NCBI RefSeq assembly: GCF_905475345.1
Contig: NC_066588.1
Coordinates: forward strand, 11,267,473-11,331,472
Direction of reading: 5' to 3'
Length of the DNA: 64,000 nt
From: Vespula vulgaris
Taxonomy: Eukaryota > Arthropoda > Insecta > Hymenoptera > Vespidae
Shown: piece after piece, positions 39,836-49,134 of the stretch
Layout: every line of letters starts with the position of its first letter
Position numbering within the stretch: the first letter of the stretch is position 1
Made by a program: the position numbers and the translations under genes
Notes under the pieces: model-generated
Databases searched by the model: none
What the model saw: only the letters and a program-made list of their open reading frames with translations
Told to the model about the DNA's origin: nothing

Positions 39836-41654
39836 TTCGCGTAATCTACGAAATCGACGTTGATTTTTATTACATTGAAACTATTCTTTTTATTTCTTTT
39901 TTTTTTTTTATTATATATCGAAGATCGAAGAATCGAAGGAACAAATTTTTATTTCGTCAATTGGACGAAAAAAGTTAACCCTTCGTTTTGAATTATTTAA
40001 ACAATCAGTTATAGGGTTAACAAATTCAGATTCTCACAGCTTGGAAAATCAAATTCTCTTTGTCTGGTTTTTTCTCTTCTCTCTCTCTCTCTCTCTCTTT
40101 TTCTCTCTCTTTCTCTCTTTCACTTTCTCTCATATACCAGTACGAAATACTCCTCCCCTTAAATTACTCAACGATGGATATATCTTTCCCCCTCCTCTCT
40201 CTTTATTCTCCCTCACTCTTTCCTGATCTCCCCTTCCTCGAATGATTAATTACCCACCGACTTCGTTAATACTTAAACGAAGTAACGGCCTCAAATTGAT
40301 TACAGTTTAATGTTTCCCAGATTAACACACGGCTTTCATGCGCCTGTGAGAAGCTACATTGCACCTTTCGCGATTGTTTCTTTTTTTCTTTCTTTCTTTC
40401 TTTCATTCATTCATTCATTCATTCATTCATTTTTTCTTTCTTTCTTTCTTTATTATTTTTCCTATCAATTTTAGCGAGATAACTATTCGGATCTTTAAAT
40501 CAAAAGGATAGGTCTTCTTGAAATTCGATATCTCCTTCTACCTGTTATCTTCTTAACAATTAATCTTGTTACGTAATTAACGAGAAAAAAGAATTCGTAT
40601 TAAAAATTCACTTTCAACACGTTCACGATATTCTTTACACACATACACACAATTACACCGTTCATTCTTTCATTTCACATTGATTCTTTCTTTTCCTTTT
40701 ACAAATATATTTATTAATACTTTCGAAAGTTGGATGGACGTTCATTTTTTACAAGAAATTTTATGTCAATTAGAATCGTTTTAATCGGATGAAAATTTCC
40801 AGCTGCGATTAAATTATTATCGATAAATTAATTCGAGGGTTTGTTTTCTTCAGAATGTTTTTTAACAAAGAAAAAGGAAGAAAAAAAAATAGAGAAAGAT
40901 GTAAAAAACGTTCTTTTAGCCTATGACGTATGGTGTTCCCTAAATACGACGGGCGTGGGAAGTAAAGGGAGCCCATATCTTGGCCCCCACCCTATATCGT
41001 CCCATTGCTGCTAATTGTAGGTGTTGAGGAGCATGCGGACCTGAACGGGTCTAGTGATTATGGCGTTTAGGCAGATATCCCTGATTATAGCGATTTCCTA
41101 GCATAACCCATAAAAAGAAGATCTCACTCTTCCTCTCTTTCTTTCTTTCTCTATAAGATCCTTCTTACTTCCATCGTTTTCTCTCTTTTCATTCGTCGAA
41201 CGTTTAGACAGCCGCACGAAATCGAATTAAAGAGAACACCCAAAAACATCGAGGCTTTATTATACCAATCGTTTTCTTTTTTTTTTTTTCAATGATTTAT
41301 GGCATGGTTCGAATCTACCTGAACGACGGATAACTTTCTCTCTCTCTCTCTCTTTCTCTTGCTAACTTTCTCAGAAAAGGATTGCGAGATTATTGCGATT
41401 TTTTAATTACAAGCTTTATCTTCCAAGAAAATATCAACTTCGATCTTCGCACGCATAGAATTCTAAGAAATACCATACAAGTCCCATAAAAGGAAAGAAT
41501 CACTATAATACATGGAGTATAAGTCGATCGTGACTCGTGTCTCAATTTATGTTAGCAAGCTTTAGATAGGGGACGATTAGATTTATCGATGGATTTATGT
41601 CACCTTTTAACAATAATACAAGCAACCAGGTTTAACAGGATAAAAGAGAGATTC

Positions 41655-41691
<37 letters not shown>

Positions 41692-43061
41692 TAATAATAA
41701 AATATCATCGAATCGATGTGAACAAATGTATGTGGTGGGAGGACAAAGAGGTGGAGTCGACTGGAACCGTATAAGGATCCCAAGTATTATACCAAAAGGT
41801 CATAAGCGTTGGACACTGTCATAACCTTGAGTCAATAAGACGAAGATCATAAATCAAGTCTCGTGAAACAGCTTTCGATATTCTGTCGTCTCGTCTGTCT
41901 ACGTCTTGAGAAAGGATACCATTCGAGGGTCCACTCATCGAGGACGAAAGGACGTCTTTGAGGGTATATATTTCGAAAAACGGAAAGTAAAATGGACATA
42001 TAGCAAAATGGATCCTGGCGCCTCGAGATCTACTATACTCGACCGTAAACTTTTGAATCTTTATTCAACGAAGAGTAGAAGAATAAGATGAAAAAGAAAG
42101 AATGAAGAGGAACTCGTCACTGAGAACATCCCCAGGTACTTGTACCTTTTCAGGTCAAAGTTCATGGAAACGAAAAAGGAACAGTTTTTCTTTCGATATC
42201 CTACACAACATTTTCAAGAACATCTCTCGATGTTGCTTGCTTCTCGCCACGAGACATTTTCTTTTCTTTTCTTTTCTTTTTTTCTTCGAGACTTTACCTT
42301 TTTTTTCTTTTCTTTCTTTTCTTTCTTTTCTCTTTTTTTTTCTTTCGAGTATATTCATTGTATTCGAGTACCTTGAAACTGATTCGCCATTTGTAGAAGA
42401 TAATCTCGCGTTAGAGATATTTGTCCTTGGTAGTTAAATTTACTGCTAGAGTATATTCCTGTACGAGCAGAATAATGAACTATGTTTTGAGAGAAGAGAA
42501 AGAAGTGTCATTAGAAAAGAGTGTTATTTCTTCGAGATGATTCACTGACGAAGATCATTCTATTATTGGGCTCATTGATGCTGAATAAAGGGAAATGTTG
42601 ACTCGTTCTTTGCAGTTAACAAGAGAAATAATAGAAAAAGAGAAAGAGAGAGATGGACAGAGACAGAGAGAGAGAGAGAAAGGCAGAGAGAAAGAAAGAA
42701 AGAAGAAAAAGAGAGACAGATAGATAGATAAATAGATAAAGAGAGAGGGAGAGAGAGAGAGACAGAGAGATAGATAGAGATAGATAGACAGATAAAAAGA
42801 AAGAGAGAAAAAGAGGGTAAGATCCTTGTCAGTATTTCGACAAACAGGCGAGTTAGAAAAGTTTAAGAGAAAATCTCCAAGAGTTTTCAGGTAGTTTCGA
42901 GGCCTTCTTGAAGGTCTTTAAAGGTCCTGCTCCGTCGATAAGATAGGAAGCAAAGGAGAGACGGAGAAAGAGCGAGAAAAGAAAAGAGAGGGGATAGTGA
43001 GTGTGAGAGAGAAGGAAGAGTTGATGGTTCACAGAATTTATCGGCTACTATACACCATGTT

Positions 43062-43100
<39 letters not shown>

Positions 43101-44498
43101 TATCTTTTATTTGGTTTACTCTTAGCTAGTTACAACCGATTACGACCTATACCCTCGTCAAAGACGTCATCCATCCCTTCCTTATTCTCTATTTATCTCA
43201 CTCGCACCTCCATTAACTAATCGTATCGTCGGCATCTACACAACAGTGTCCGACATTATCACACTATGCAAAATATACTTGAAAGCTCACGTATTAACAT
43301 TTTCAAACTGTTCCGAGAAGTATTTGTGCTCTTTTTCGATCTTGGCTCGTCAAATATTAGACTCGTTTACTTTATCTTTCTTCTTCTCTCTCTCTCTCTC
43401 TCCCTTTCTCTTTCTCTTTCTCTCTTTTAGTTTCTCGACTCAGAAGTCTTTAAATGTTTGACTTTCGATGGGAAAATCGAAGTTAACTTATAGATGTACT
43501 CATATATACTTTTCGTAAAGTCCGAGGAAAGCCTGGTGAGAGTTACTTTTGATCTTTGAGTCGTTTCCCAAACTTATCGCAGACGAGACACGCGTTTACT
43601 CGGTAAAGTACGAAAAACAACTTCGCGACTCGTTTTAAGTCTATATTTTAAAGGATCCGTTATATTTCAGCCAGCAACCAGCCCATATACAACTCCCTCT
43701 CCTTCATCTATGATTTCTTTACTCATATCTATCTCTTTTAAATTTCTTCGAGCATAGCAACTTCAGATCCGTTGGATGATATCTGAATGACTGAAATGCT
43801 CGAGGTGTTCGGGTTGATTTTAAAGAACGGATTTACGGGAAGTTGTATCTAAAAAATGAAAAAGAAACAGTAAGAGAGAAAGAGAGAGAGAGAAAGAGAA
43901 ATAGAAAGATAGATAGAAAGAGAAATAGAGAGAAAGAGAAATAGAAAGATAGATAGAAAGAGAAACAGAGAGAAAGAGAAATGGAGAGAGAGAGAGAGAG
44001 AGAGAGAAATAAAGAAATAGATAGATAAATGAAGAGAGAAATAGAGAGAGAGAGAGAGAGAGATAAAGAAATAGAGAGAAAGAGAGAGAGGGAGACAGAA
44101 AGAGAGAAGGAGAGATAGATAGATAGATAGAAAGAGAGAGAAGGAGAGAGAAAGAGACAAGGAGAGATAGATAGATGGATAGATAGAAAGAGATATAGAG
44201 AAAGAGAGAAATAGAGAGGGAGAGAGAGAGAGAGAGAGAGAAATAGAGAGAGAAATAAAGAGAAAAAGAGAGAGAAAGAGAGGGAGACGATTTGCACGAT
44301 TAATTTGACGATTCTGACCAATTTTCATAGTATACACGTCGAACGAGAAAAAGAAAGACAAAACGATGAAATAGAGAAAGAGAGGATAGGGTCGAAAGAG
44401 AAAAAAAAAAAAAGAAAAAGAAGAGACGAGAGATCGGAGGATAGAATCGTTTCCCACGTCTTCGATCTCTCTGTTCCTCCCTACCTCCCTCCCTCCCC

Positions 44499-44534
<36 letters not shown>

Positions 44535-44813
44535 TTTTCTTTCTCTTTCGGCCCCTTTTCTCTTCTCCTTCATCTTCTAACCGATAAATCAGACTTAACG
44601 AAGGCAAGACCCATGCAGCAAGAGACTCACTTGGTATATTGTAGAAGTTACCGGATGGGGTGCGTACGAGACAGGATGGTTCGAGATCGGGATCGCGTTC
44701 GTGATCGCTTGCTGCGTGACTTCCTGGCAGTCTTCCGTTAAGACGGCTCATTGTAGGATTACGGGGTGGCACATCGGGCGGGCCCCGTGGTGCCGAATTG
44801 TCCAATAAACACC
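17841..44813 (-). CDS. Ten-m: Teneurin (Ten-m type), 14 exons, 5' end not found in window
   Basis: Fourteen GT-AG exons join in a consistent phase (coding total 10,131 nt after the first two bases): 44813-44631, 38629-38545, 34715-34552, 34396-31745, 30947-30658, 30223-29989, 29032-28658, 28473-28138, 27944-27737, 23843-23627, 23520-22685, 22588-20280, 20173-19420, 19329-17841. The 3376 residues read: cytoplasmic tail, membrane helix (~121-142), Ser/Thr-rich stalk, eight EGF repeats, transthyretin-like/plug region, NHL propeller, YD-repeat barrel with RHS core, Tox-GHH/TCAP-like end. Teneurins are type II adhesion receptors used in synaptic partner matching; family members dimerise through free cysteines in EGF2 and EGF5. 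The conserved tail motif PPDVPPRNPTMSR and close identity of EGF and YD blocks to remembered fly Ten-m favour that paralogue over Ten-a. Oddity: the stalk appears much longer than in fly Ten-m. The start methionine lies upstream and was not found. Confidence 0.93.
19420..20173 (-). CDS. Ten-m: Ten-m exon: YD-repeat barrel
   Basis: Continues YD repeats (for example YQYDGNARISGIEVDI, YDEHGRVKTVLMN, YAYDENGNIVGVTEHSEK, FNSYDGRGFVVIRG), which build the spiral shell of the teneurin barrel. Short 90- and 106-nt introns flank it. Confidence 0.95.
20280..22588 (-). CDS. Ten-m: Ten-m exon: NHL propeller and first YD repeats
   Basis: The largest conserved exon (2309 nt). NHL blades include DGSLYISDPESHQILRV, LYFADGTNIRMVDRDG, LYIAESDSQRINRVRVIGTD and HIGDQANYRIRSV, with the cysteine cluster CNCLERGCDCFEA. 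YD repeats then start (YVYDYDEFGRLTSVVTPTGK, YEIKYSDGTSMIYAFKDM). The propeller is the part that mediates trans contacts in teneurins. Confidence 0.95.
22685..23520 (-). CDS. Ten-m: Ten-m exon: plug region and first NHL blade
   Basis: Starts VVIIDKIVMS, continues through FQGACPDKSAILAEYQ and GGWNLDIHHRYNFHEGILQK (the fibronectin-type plug that fills the barrel), and ends with the first NHL-type blade PDGSIFVGDFNLVRKI. Confidence 0.94.
23627..23843 (-). CDS. Ten-m: Ten-m exon: transthyretin/carboxypeptidase-regulatory-like domain
   Basis: Encodes VIRGRVVTHLGTGLMGVRVS and GFTLTRDDGWFDLLVNGGGA, the conserved beta-sandwich fold typical of carboxypeptidase-regulatory-like domains in teneurins. 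Ends in phase 0 at VPWNE. Confidence 0.93.
23844..27736 (-). other. Ten-m intron, 3.9 kb, simple-repeat rich
   Basis: No coding exon seen. It holds poly-T (for example 24130-24165), GA arrays at about 24561-24614, 24940-25026, 26160-26235 and 27065-27125, and a (TA)n run at 27304-27347. Between these are short unique stretches. Frames here encode only Ser/Leu or Arg/Glu repeats. Confidence 0.7.
27737..27944 (-). CDS. Ten-m: Ten-m exon: linker after EGF8
   Basis: Encodes DGLIDCADPECC and CRSSQLCVSAPQPIDILLRK, then SFFERMKFLIDEGSLQNYA. This is the conserved bridge between the EGF array and the transthyretin-like domain. Joins through AG|T to the next exon, 3.9 kb away. Confidence 0.93.
28138..28473 (-). 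CDS. Ten-m: Ten-m exon: EGF6-EGF8
   Basis: Encodes three complete EGF repeats beginning ELCDLDCGPHGHC and ending CYEGWDGKDC, then the acidic Asp/Asn-rich linker NCNDGRDNDK that continues in the next exon; the linker resembles calcium-binding DxDxDG sequence. Phase 1 at both ends. Confidence 0.94.
28658..29032 (-). CDS. Ten-m: Ten-m exon: EGF2-EGF5
   Basis: Continues EGF2 as EYINGECQCNPGWKGKEC and runs through EGF5 (CLPDCSGHGNFDLETQTC). In EGF2 the third cysteine is replaced by Tyr (codon 29025-29027) and in EGF5 by Phe (codon 28719-28721). This leaves one unpaired cysteine in each, the family hallmark of covalent side-by-side dimers. Confidence 0.94.
29102..29224 (+). repeat. Left terminal inverted repeat of the intronic transposon
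   Basis: Pairs with 29769-29883 in inverted orientation. The inner boundary motif GAATTATAGCCG is identical on both sides and the outer end TACA matches. Poly-A length variation (29156-29173) accounts for much of the length difference. Confidence 0.8.
29769..29883 (-). repeat. Right terminal inverted repeat of the intronic transposon
   Basis: Inverted partner of 29102-29224. It ends ...CCTGTA at 29883. The transposase remnant starts directly inside it, so the internal deletion reached almost to this repeat. Confidence 0.8.
29989..30223 (-). CDS. Ten-m: Ten-m exon: EGF1 and start of EGF2
   Basis: Encodes KEVTHYMEPGHWFLSLYNDDGD, then EGF1 (CPNGCSGKGECLLGHCQC) and the first cysteines of EGF2 (CPVLCSQRG). 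Ends in phase 1 with a GTAAAT donor. The following intron carries a transposon remnant. Confidence 0.93.
30224..30657 (-). other. Ten-m intron with (CATA)n microsatellite
   Basis: A 434-bp intron. A CATA tetranucleotide run occupies about 30303-30340, and GAAA-type purine runs lie near 30541-30610. Nothing else recognised. Confidence 0.7.
30658..30947 (-). CDS. Ten-m: Ten-m exon: conserved pre-EGF region
   Basis: Starts with ARTFPARSFPPDGTTF and includes EIQPYSYWNMQFYQSE and IPRGASIGVYARRNALPTHT, a strongly conserved teneurin block just before the EGF repeats (beta-sandwich-like). The donor is GTATGT after 30658. The frame runs on into the intron, but the next conserved residues (KEVTHYMEPGHW) require the splice. 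Confidence 0.92.
30948..31744 (-). other. Ten-m intron, no recognised features
   Basis: A 797-bp intron. The only notable sequence is a GA run near 31670-31694 next to the stalk exon donor. The stalk reading frame stays open into it for about 200 nt, but this reads into simple-sequence Ser/Leu and is judged intronic. Confidence 0.7.
31745..34396 (-). CDS. Ten-m: Ten-m exon: 884-residue extracellular stalk
   Basis: A single 2652-nt exon, open throughout and flanked by phase-1 introns, encoding a Ser/Thr/Glu/Asp-rich, low-complexity stalk between the membrane helix and the EGF repeats. Seen in order: TWSYQGTRACTVLIGDN near the start, a furin-like RKRR at 34164-34175, long Ser/Thr/acidic sequence, a Ser/Thr run encoded at about 32411-32473, a proline-rich block near 32155-32200, a four-cysteine cluster ECECSCPCMD at 32115-32144, then an acidic end. 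The frame runs past the donor to 31542, but the donor GTGAGG joins exactly to the next conserved exon. Most of the stalk shows no domain I recognise. Confidence 0.9.
32411..32473 (-). repeat. In-frame trinucleotide microsatellite encoding poly-Ser/Thr
   Basis: GAT/GAC/GTT-type triplets on the plus strand read on the minus strand as a run of Ser then alternating Ser-Thr codons in the Ten-m stalk. Length changes by triplets would keep the frame. Confidence 0.85.
34552..34715 (-). CDS. Ten-m: Ten-m exon: transmembrane segment
   Basis: Encodes a basic juxtamembrane stretch (MRRQSIRCHFRKGIDWCSWK) followed by about 22 hydrophobic residues ending LTAALAYVA. This matches a type II signal anchor with positive charges on the cytoplasmic side. 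The cysteines just before the helix are possible palmitoylation sites, by inference. Confidence 0.92.
34716..38544 (-). other. Ten-m intron, 3.8 kb
   Basis: No coding exon recognised. Contains a (CT)n run at about 35336-35382, TTTC-type runs near 35890-35930, a three-copy tandem duplication (36037-38000), a GAAA run at about 37107-37156 and a (GAA)n run at about 38210-38245. Confidence 0.7.
36037..38000. repeat. Three-copy tandem duplication, ~540-730 bp unit
   Basis: Module 1 (from AAGAYAGTATAA through the 'cattttaccgacgaaata' block) occurs at 36037, 36739 and 37468. Module 2 ('gatgctgctcttttaaac' and 'ttcacgactattttg') occurs near 36513, 37238 and 37808. Module 3 ('atggcgaacggtttgtaaa' type) occurs near 36647, 37377 and 37918. 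Copies are diverged and differ in the lengths of their embedded GAAA, CATA and CT runs. A further partial copy of module 1 lies near 36890-36985. Confidence 0.85.
38545..38629 (-). CDS. Ten-m: Ten-m exon: short cytoplasmic exon
   Basis: An 85-nt exon encoding a hydrophilic peptide that contains NSPIKVELQNNMD. Flanked by a TTTCAG acceptor and a GTAAGA donor, and in phase with both neighbours. Long introns on both sides (6.0 and 3.8 kb) would allow it to be skipped, though at 85 nt skipping alone would shift the frame. Confidence 0.85.
39591..39651. promoter_or_regulatory. Adjacent palindromes, possible POU/MORE-like site
   Basis: 39591-39610 is a perfect 20-bp palindrome built on the half-site CTCATTGCAT, with the core TGCATATGCA. 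39627-39636 and 39642-39651 are perfect 10-bp inverted arms (AAAATGAAAT) around TTTCG. The core of the first resembles the palindromic POU-dimer element (MORE). Regulatory function is inferred. Confidence 0.35.
43856..44290. repeat. GA-rich (purine-strand) tract
   Basis: About 430 bp in which the plus strand is nearly all A and G with scattered GATA and GACA units. It lies in the intron about 340 bp from the first recognisable Ten-m exon. Long frames in it are Ser/Leu or Arg/Glu artefacts. Confidence 0.9.
44631..44813 (-). CDS. Ten-m: Ten-m exon: cytoplasmic tail
   Basis: First recognisable coding exon; it begins with the last two bases of a codon from an upstream exon. It carries PPDVPPRNPTMSRLNGRLPG and SCLVRTPSGN, signatures of the arthropod teneurin intracellular domain; the proline-rich stretch could bind SH3-type partners. 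The acceptor is at 44815-44814, and donor GTGAGT follows 44631. The exon ends in phase 1. Confidence 0.9.
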
Positions 44814-44891
44814 CTGCAACAATAATAAAAAAAAGTGTCCTTTTAGATCAAATAATGAACGATCGATACAAAAGCAAAGTGAATGAGAAAT

Positions 44892-44928
<37 letters not shown>

Positions 44929-45068
44929 TACAAATTCATCGAAACAAGAAATATAATAAAAAAATTAAAAAACAAGAGTCGAGAAAAACGAGGTCGTTTT
45001 CAAATATCAATTCATTCCATTGTATTCCTTGTTGAAAAAAACAGAATGACAGAGAAAGAGAAAGAAAA

Positions 45069-45107
<39 letters not shown>

Positions 45108-45895
45108 CTAGCCTTCTTTAAGACTTGACACAATGGTCTCTAAGGTAATCCTGAACAGGTGGGCCAAGTCGCATTCGTAAGGAGTAGGGGTAAGAAGGGG
45201 TTGAGCCGATCTCCCGATTAGACACACCTCACATGTGGAGAAACGTCGACGAGAAACCTTCTTCGAGTGGTTTGCTTTTCTTTTTTTATCTTTTTCTTTC
45301 TGTCTTCCTTTTTTTCTCTTGGATATGCATATATCGGTCACTATTCTCATTCTATCTTTTTTCTAATTTTTTTTTTTTTTTTTACATTTTCTTCTACCTC
45401 TTTTTCCTTTTCCTTTGTTGTGTTTTTGCATCGTTGTTTTCCTTTTCACCGTGGTATTTGTTCCGACGTGGTATTAGCGCATTTAAATATCCGTTTAAAT
45501 GCCCTTTCGTTGAGTCTTTCATTTCTTAAGCCGGATCTTCTACGTTGGACTCATTTAACGTTCGTATCACTTCTTTTTGTGGAATAATTTAGTTCTTTTA
45601 TGTTAATGATTTAAGATAAGTATTATTTAAAATTGGTCTTTAATGAAGAATATTTCATCCAATTTTTTATTTTCTATTTTCTATTGAAGATGTCTTGATA
45701 AGAAAAAATATATATATATAATTATTTATATATATGATTATATATATAATAAAATTATAAATGTATAATTACATCTATATGTAACTATATGTGTAATTTT
45801 ATATATATATATATTATTTATATTCATTATATCGTTATATATTATACATACATACACACACACATATATATTCATTATAAATTATTTATATTTAT

Positions 45896-45926
<31 letters not shown>

Positions 45927-46459
45927 TCATTATATCCAAAAAAAAGCCGATAAAGATACTCAATAGTACCCAGTAGTACGACTCGTTCACAGACCAGAAT
46001 AAACTGATTCGAATTTTTAAAGCATCAACGAATTTTCGTGAGCGTACGCTTAATCTCCAAGCATTAGCTCACCCTTCTAGTCGTTGTCCTTGTAGCTTTT
46101 CAGGGTCGAGCATTGTATCGAGAAGAAACTTTAAGAAAAAAAAAAAAAAGAAAAAAGAAAAAAGGGACGAACGAAAAAAGGGGTGACGAGAAAAAGAGAG
46201 AAAAGGTGAGAGCAACAGAGATAGAAACAGAGGGATAGGAGAGGAAACGAGTAGTTTTTGGTAGGAAATTCGAGTAGTTTCTTCTATGTCGAGTATGAGC
46301 CAATGAAGTGGGGATCCTTTCGTAATTTTTTTTTGCCGTTCGTTCTATAACGAACTGCCCTTCTTTCTGATGGAAGACATTACGTGATAAAGGGCGCAAC
46401 AGGAGGTGATCTGAGAAAGACAGACAGAGACAGAAAAACAGAATGATAGAGAGAGAAAG

Positions 46460-46464
<5 letters not shown>

Positions 46465-46532
<68 letters not shown>
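46465..46532. repeat. Compound (CA)n(TA)n(GA)n microsatellite
   Basis: Three dinucleotide runs abut directly: CA, then TA, then GA. Confidence 0.9.
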
Positions 46533-47414
46533 ATGAAGAAACGAATACGAAAAAGTAGAAGTAGAAAAGATGAAGAGTGGGCGTACGAAGGGATATGAAA
46601 AGAAAGGAAGAGACGAAAGAAAAGAATAAAGCGGAAGAAGAAGAAGAAGAAAAAGGAAAGAAAAAAAAAGTTTCGCCTCGTGCGACGACAAAAGACTTTC
46701 TCAATCTCGTCTAATCGTTCTCGTTTCTTTTCTTCCCCTTTAGCCCTTCGTACCCACCTCCTCCTTCTGGAACTACCCCTGTCTTCTTTCACCCCTTGAT
46801 CCTTCTTTCAACTCGAATTCGTGCTTCGTTTGCGCGAATATTTCGAGACCGACGAACTGATAGATAGAAAGAGAAAGAGAGAGAGAGAGAAAGAGGGAGA
46901 GAGAGAGAGAGAGAAAAGTAATATGGCCTGAGCCCTTTACGTCCAAACTTTCATCAAATTTTTCGACGGTGTGATTAGAATCGATTCGATCTGTCCTTAT
47001 TTTGTTCTTATGTTTACAAACAGGTCAGCCTATGATAATTCTGATCTCGTTGTTCGACCATTTTTCTTGTTTTCTTTTTCGTTTTCTTTTTATTTATATC
47101 TTTACTTACTTCACAGGTCTTGTTCTTCGATTTAGACAGAAAAAGAATAATGGTGGCCGATCGGTGTCCCTCGATTGGGCCAATTTCGATTCTTCCTAGG
47201 ATACAACGATTTTTCGAGCGGATTCTCTCTAAGGAGAAATTTTCCCGTTCCCATTGTCCCAAGCAATGTTTACCGCTACGTAAAATGGAAGAGAAAACGT
47301 TCGTGGGTTTTCGAACGAGGAAGGAAAGAATCGAATAGAACGTACATGGCTATCGTGCCATTCGAATCTTATTCGACTAGACTCTTCAAAGTTATCGACT
47401 TAGCTCGTAGAAGG

Positions 47415-47787
47415 AGTAAAACGAAGAAACAAACAGATAGACAGAGAAAGACAGAGAGAGAGAGACAGAGAGAGACAGAGAGACAGAGAGAGAGAGAGAT
47501 AGAGAGACAGACAGAAAGATAGAGAGAGACAGAGAGACAGAGATAGAGAGAAAGAGAGAGAGAAAGAGAGAAAGAAAAAGAAGAAAAGAAAGAAAGAGAA
47601 AGAAAAAGAGAGACAGATAGAAATAAATAGAGATAGATAGATAGAGAGAGAGAGGGGGGGACAGAAAGAGAGAGAAAGACATAGAGGAAAAGAGAGACAG
47701 AGACAGAGAGAGAAAGACAGAGAGGAAGAAAAAGAAAGATAGAGAGAGAGACAGAATATATGAATAAATAGATAAATAGATAGATAA

Positions 47788-47850
<63 letters not shown>

Positions 47851-48071
47851 AAGATAGAGAGAGACAGAGAGACAGAGAGACAGAGATAGAGAGAAAAAGA
47901 GAGAAAGAAAAAGAAAGAGAGAAAGAAAGAAAAAGAAAGACAGATAGAAATAGATAGAGATAGATAAATAGAGAGAGTGAGAGAGAGAGAGAGAGGGACA
48001 GAAAGAGAGAGAAAGAGAGAAAAAAACATAAAGAGAAAGAGAGACAGAGACAGAGAAAGAAAAAGAAAGAA

Positions 48072-48104
<33 letters not shown>

Positions 48105-48272
48105 AAGAGAAAGAGAGAGAGAAAGAGAGACAGACAGAGAGAAAGAAAAAGAAAGAAAAAAGAGAGATAGATACAAAAAGGAAGGGAGAGAGAGAGAGAG
48201 ACAGAGAGAAAGAAAAATAGAAAGAAAAAAAAAGAGAGAGATAAATAGAGAGAGGAATGGAGACAGACAGAA

Positions 48273-48303
<31 letters not shown>
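47415..48303. repeat. ~890-bp GA-rich tract with ~330-347 bp internal duplication
   Basis: The plus strand is almost entirely A/G with interspersed C in AGAC and T in GATA. Landmarks repeat at long range: 'gacagatagaaat' at 47612 and 47939, 'gacagaaagagagagaaag' at 47660 and 47998, and 'gagacagagacag' at 47694 and 48041. A microsatellite block has therefore itself been duplicated. Not coding. Confidence 0.9.
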
Positions 48304-48305
<2 letters not shown>

Positions 48306-48689
48306 TCATGGAAGATTAGAAGATTATTGCGAAAAGTTACACTTCGTTTAGGCTCTCGCGAACGAAAGTAAAATACGATTTGACTTTCTTTGGAAATCGG
48401 ACACTGTCCCCATGCTTACTCCCTTTCACTTTATCTTGAATCCTCTACGTTCTCGATCGAAGATAATCGCGAATGTCGACATGACCTCTGTCCTTTTCAA
48501 TCCTTCTTCTCTTTTTTTCTTTTTCTTTTTCTTTTTTTTTCCTTTCAAACAAATTAGCCCAGGGAAAAAAGAACGGACTACCCGGGGAAAAACGTGGAGA
48601 AAGAAAACCACGCTCATTGATATTCCACGCTCGAATTGAAACTATCGGGAGAGATCTCGAGTGGACGTATGAGTCGAGTGGCCCTCCGA

Positions 48690-48740
48690 ATCGAATCGAA
48701 TCGAATCGAATGGAATCGAATCGAATGGAATCGAATCATC
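48690..48740. repeat. (GAATC)n/(GGAAT) pentanucleotide repeat
   Basis: About ten units of GAATC with two GGAAT variants at regular spacing; chemically like satellite III-type pentamers. Confidence 0.85.
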
Positions 48741-49084
48741 GAAGTGGAAAAGTCTATGGCACGGCACAGGGTCTTCCCTTCTTGTTAATAGATGATCAGA
48801 AGCTAAGCCACGGTTGGATATTGTGTCGAAGTTCCGATTCCCTTGACAGAATCTAGCTAGGTATCTGAGAATGTTGAAGGAAAGACTCGAGGCGAAAAAA
48901 ACCAAGAGATTAAGAGAAGATAAAGACAAAGGCATTGATACTAAGAAAAACTGAGATAGAAAAGGAAAAAAGAAAAAGAGAGAGAGAGAGAGAGAGAGAG
49001 AAGGGTGAGGATAGAAAGAGGCTTAGATGGACCCAAAGAAAATACGACAAAAGGACGAGCCAACTCAAATTCTGTTGTGCCTTT

Positions 49085-49134
49085 GCTTTTACTACTACTA
49101 TTACTACTACTACTACTGCTGCTGCTGCTGTTAC
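49085..49134. repeat. (TAC)n/(TGC)n trinucleotide repeat
   Basis: A TAC/TAT run followed by five TGC units. Lies in non-coding sequence. Confidence 0.85.

Larger units (their letters stand above)
38630..44630 (-). other. Ten-m intron, 6.0 kb, with candidate regulatory islands
   Basis: No coding exon recognised. TA/TAAA-rich sequence at 38780-39190, CT runs near 39800-39835 and 40080-40130, TTTC/ATTC runs at 40380-40455, GAA and GA tracts at 42630-42810, and a long GA-rich tract at 43856-44290. Non-repetitive islands at 39580-39720 and 40915-41115 stand out. Confidence 0.65.

Noticed and set aside
43833..44805. Long Ser/Leu open frames and the opposite-strand Glu/Arg frames over GA tracts (also at 47369-48351, 24494-25378, 53211-53537)
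   Set aside because: They are translations of dinucleotide microsatellites. No domain, splice or start context supports them.
17841..44813. Assignment to Ten-a
   Set aside because: The tail motifs, pre-EGF block and EGF2-5 sequence match remembered fly Ten-m more closely. The membrane helix itself is not diagnostic, so some doubt remains. A phylogeny with both paralogues would decide.
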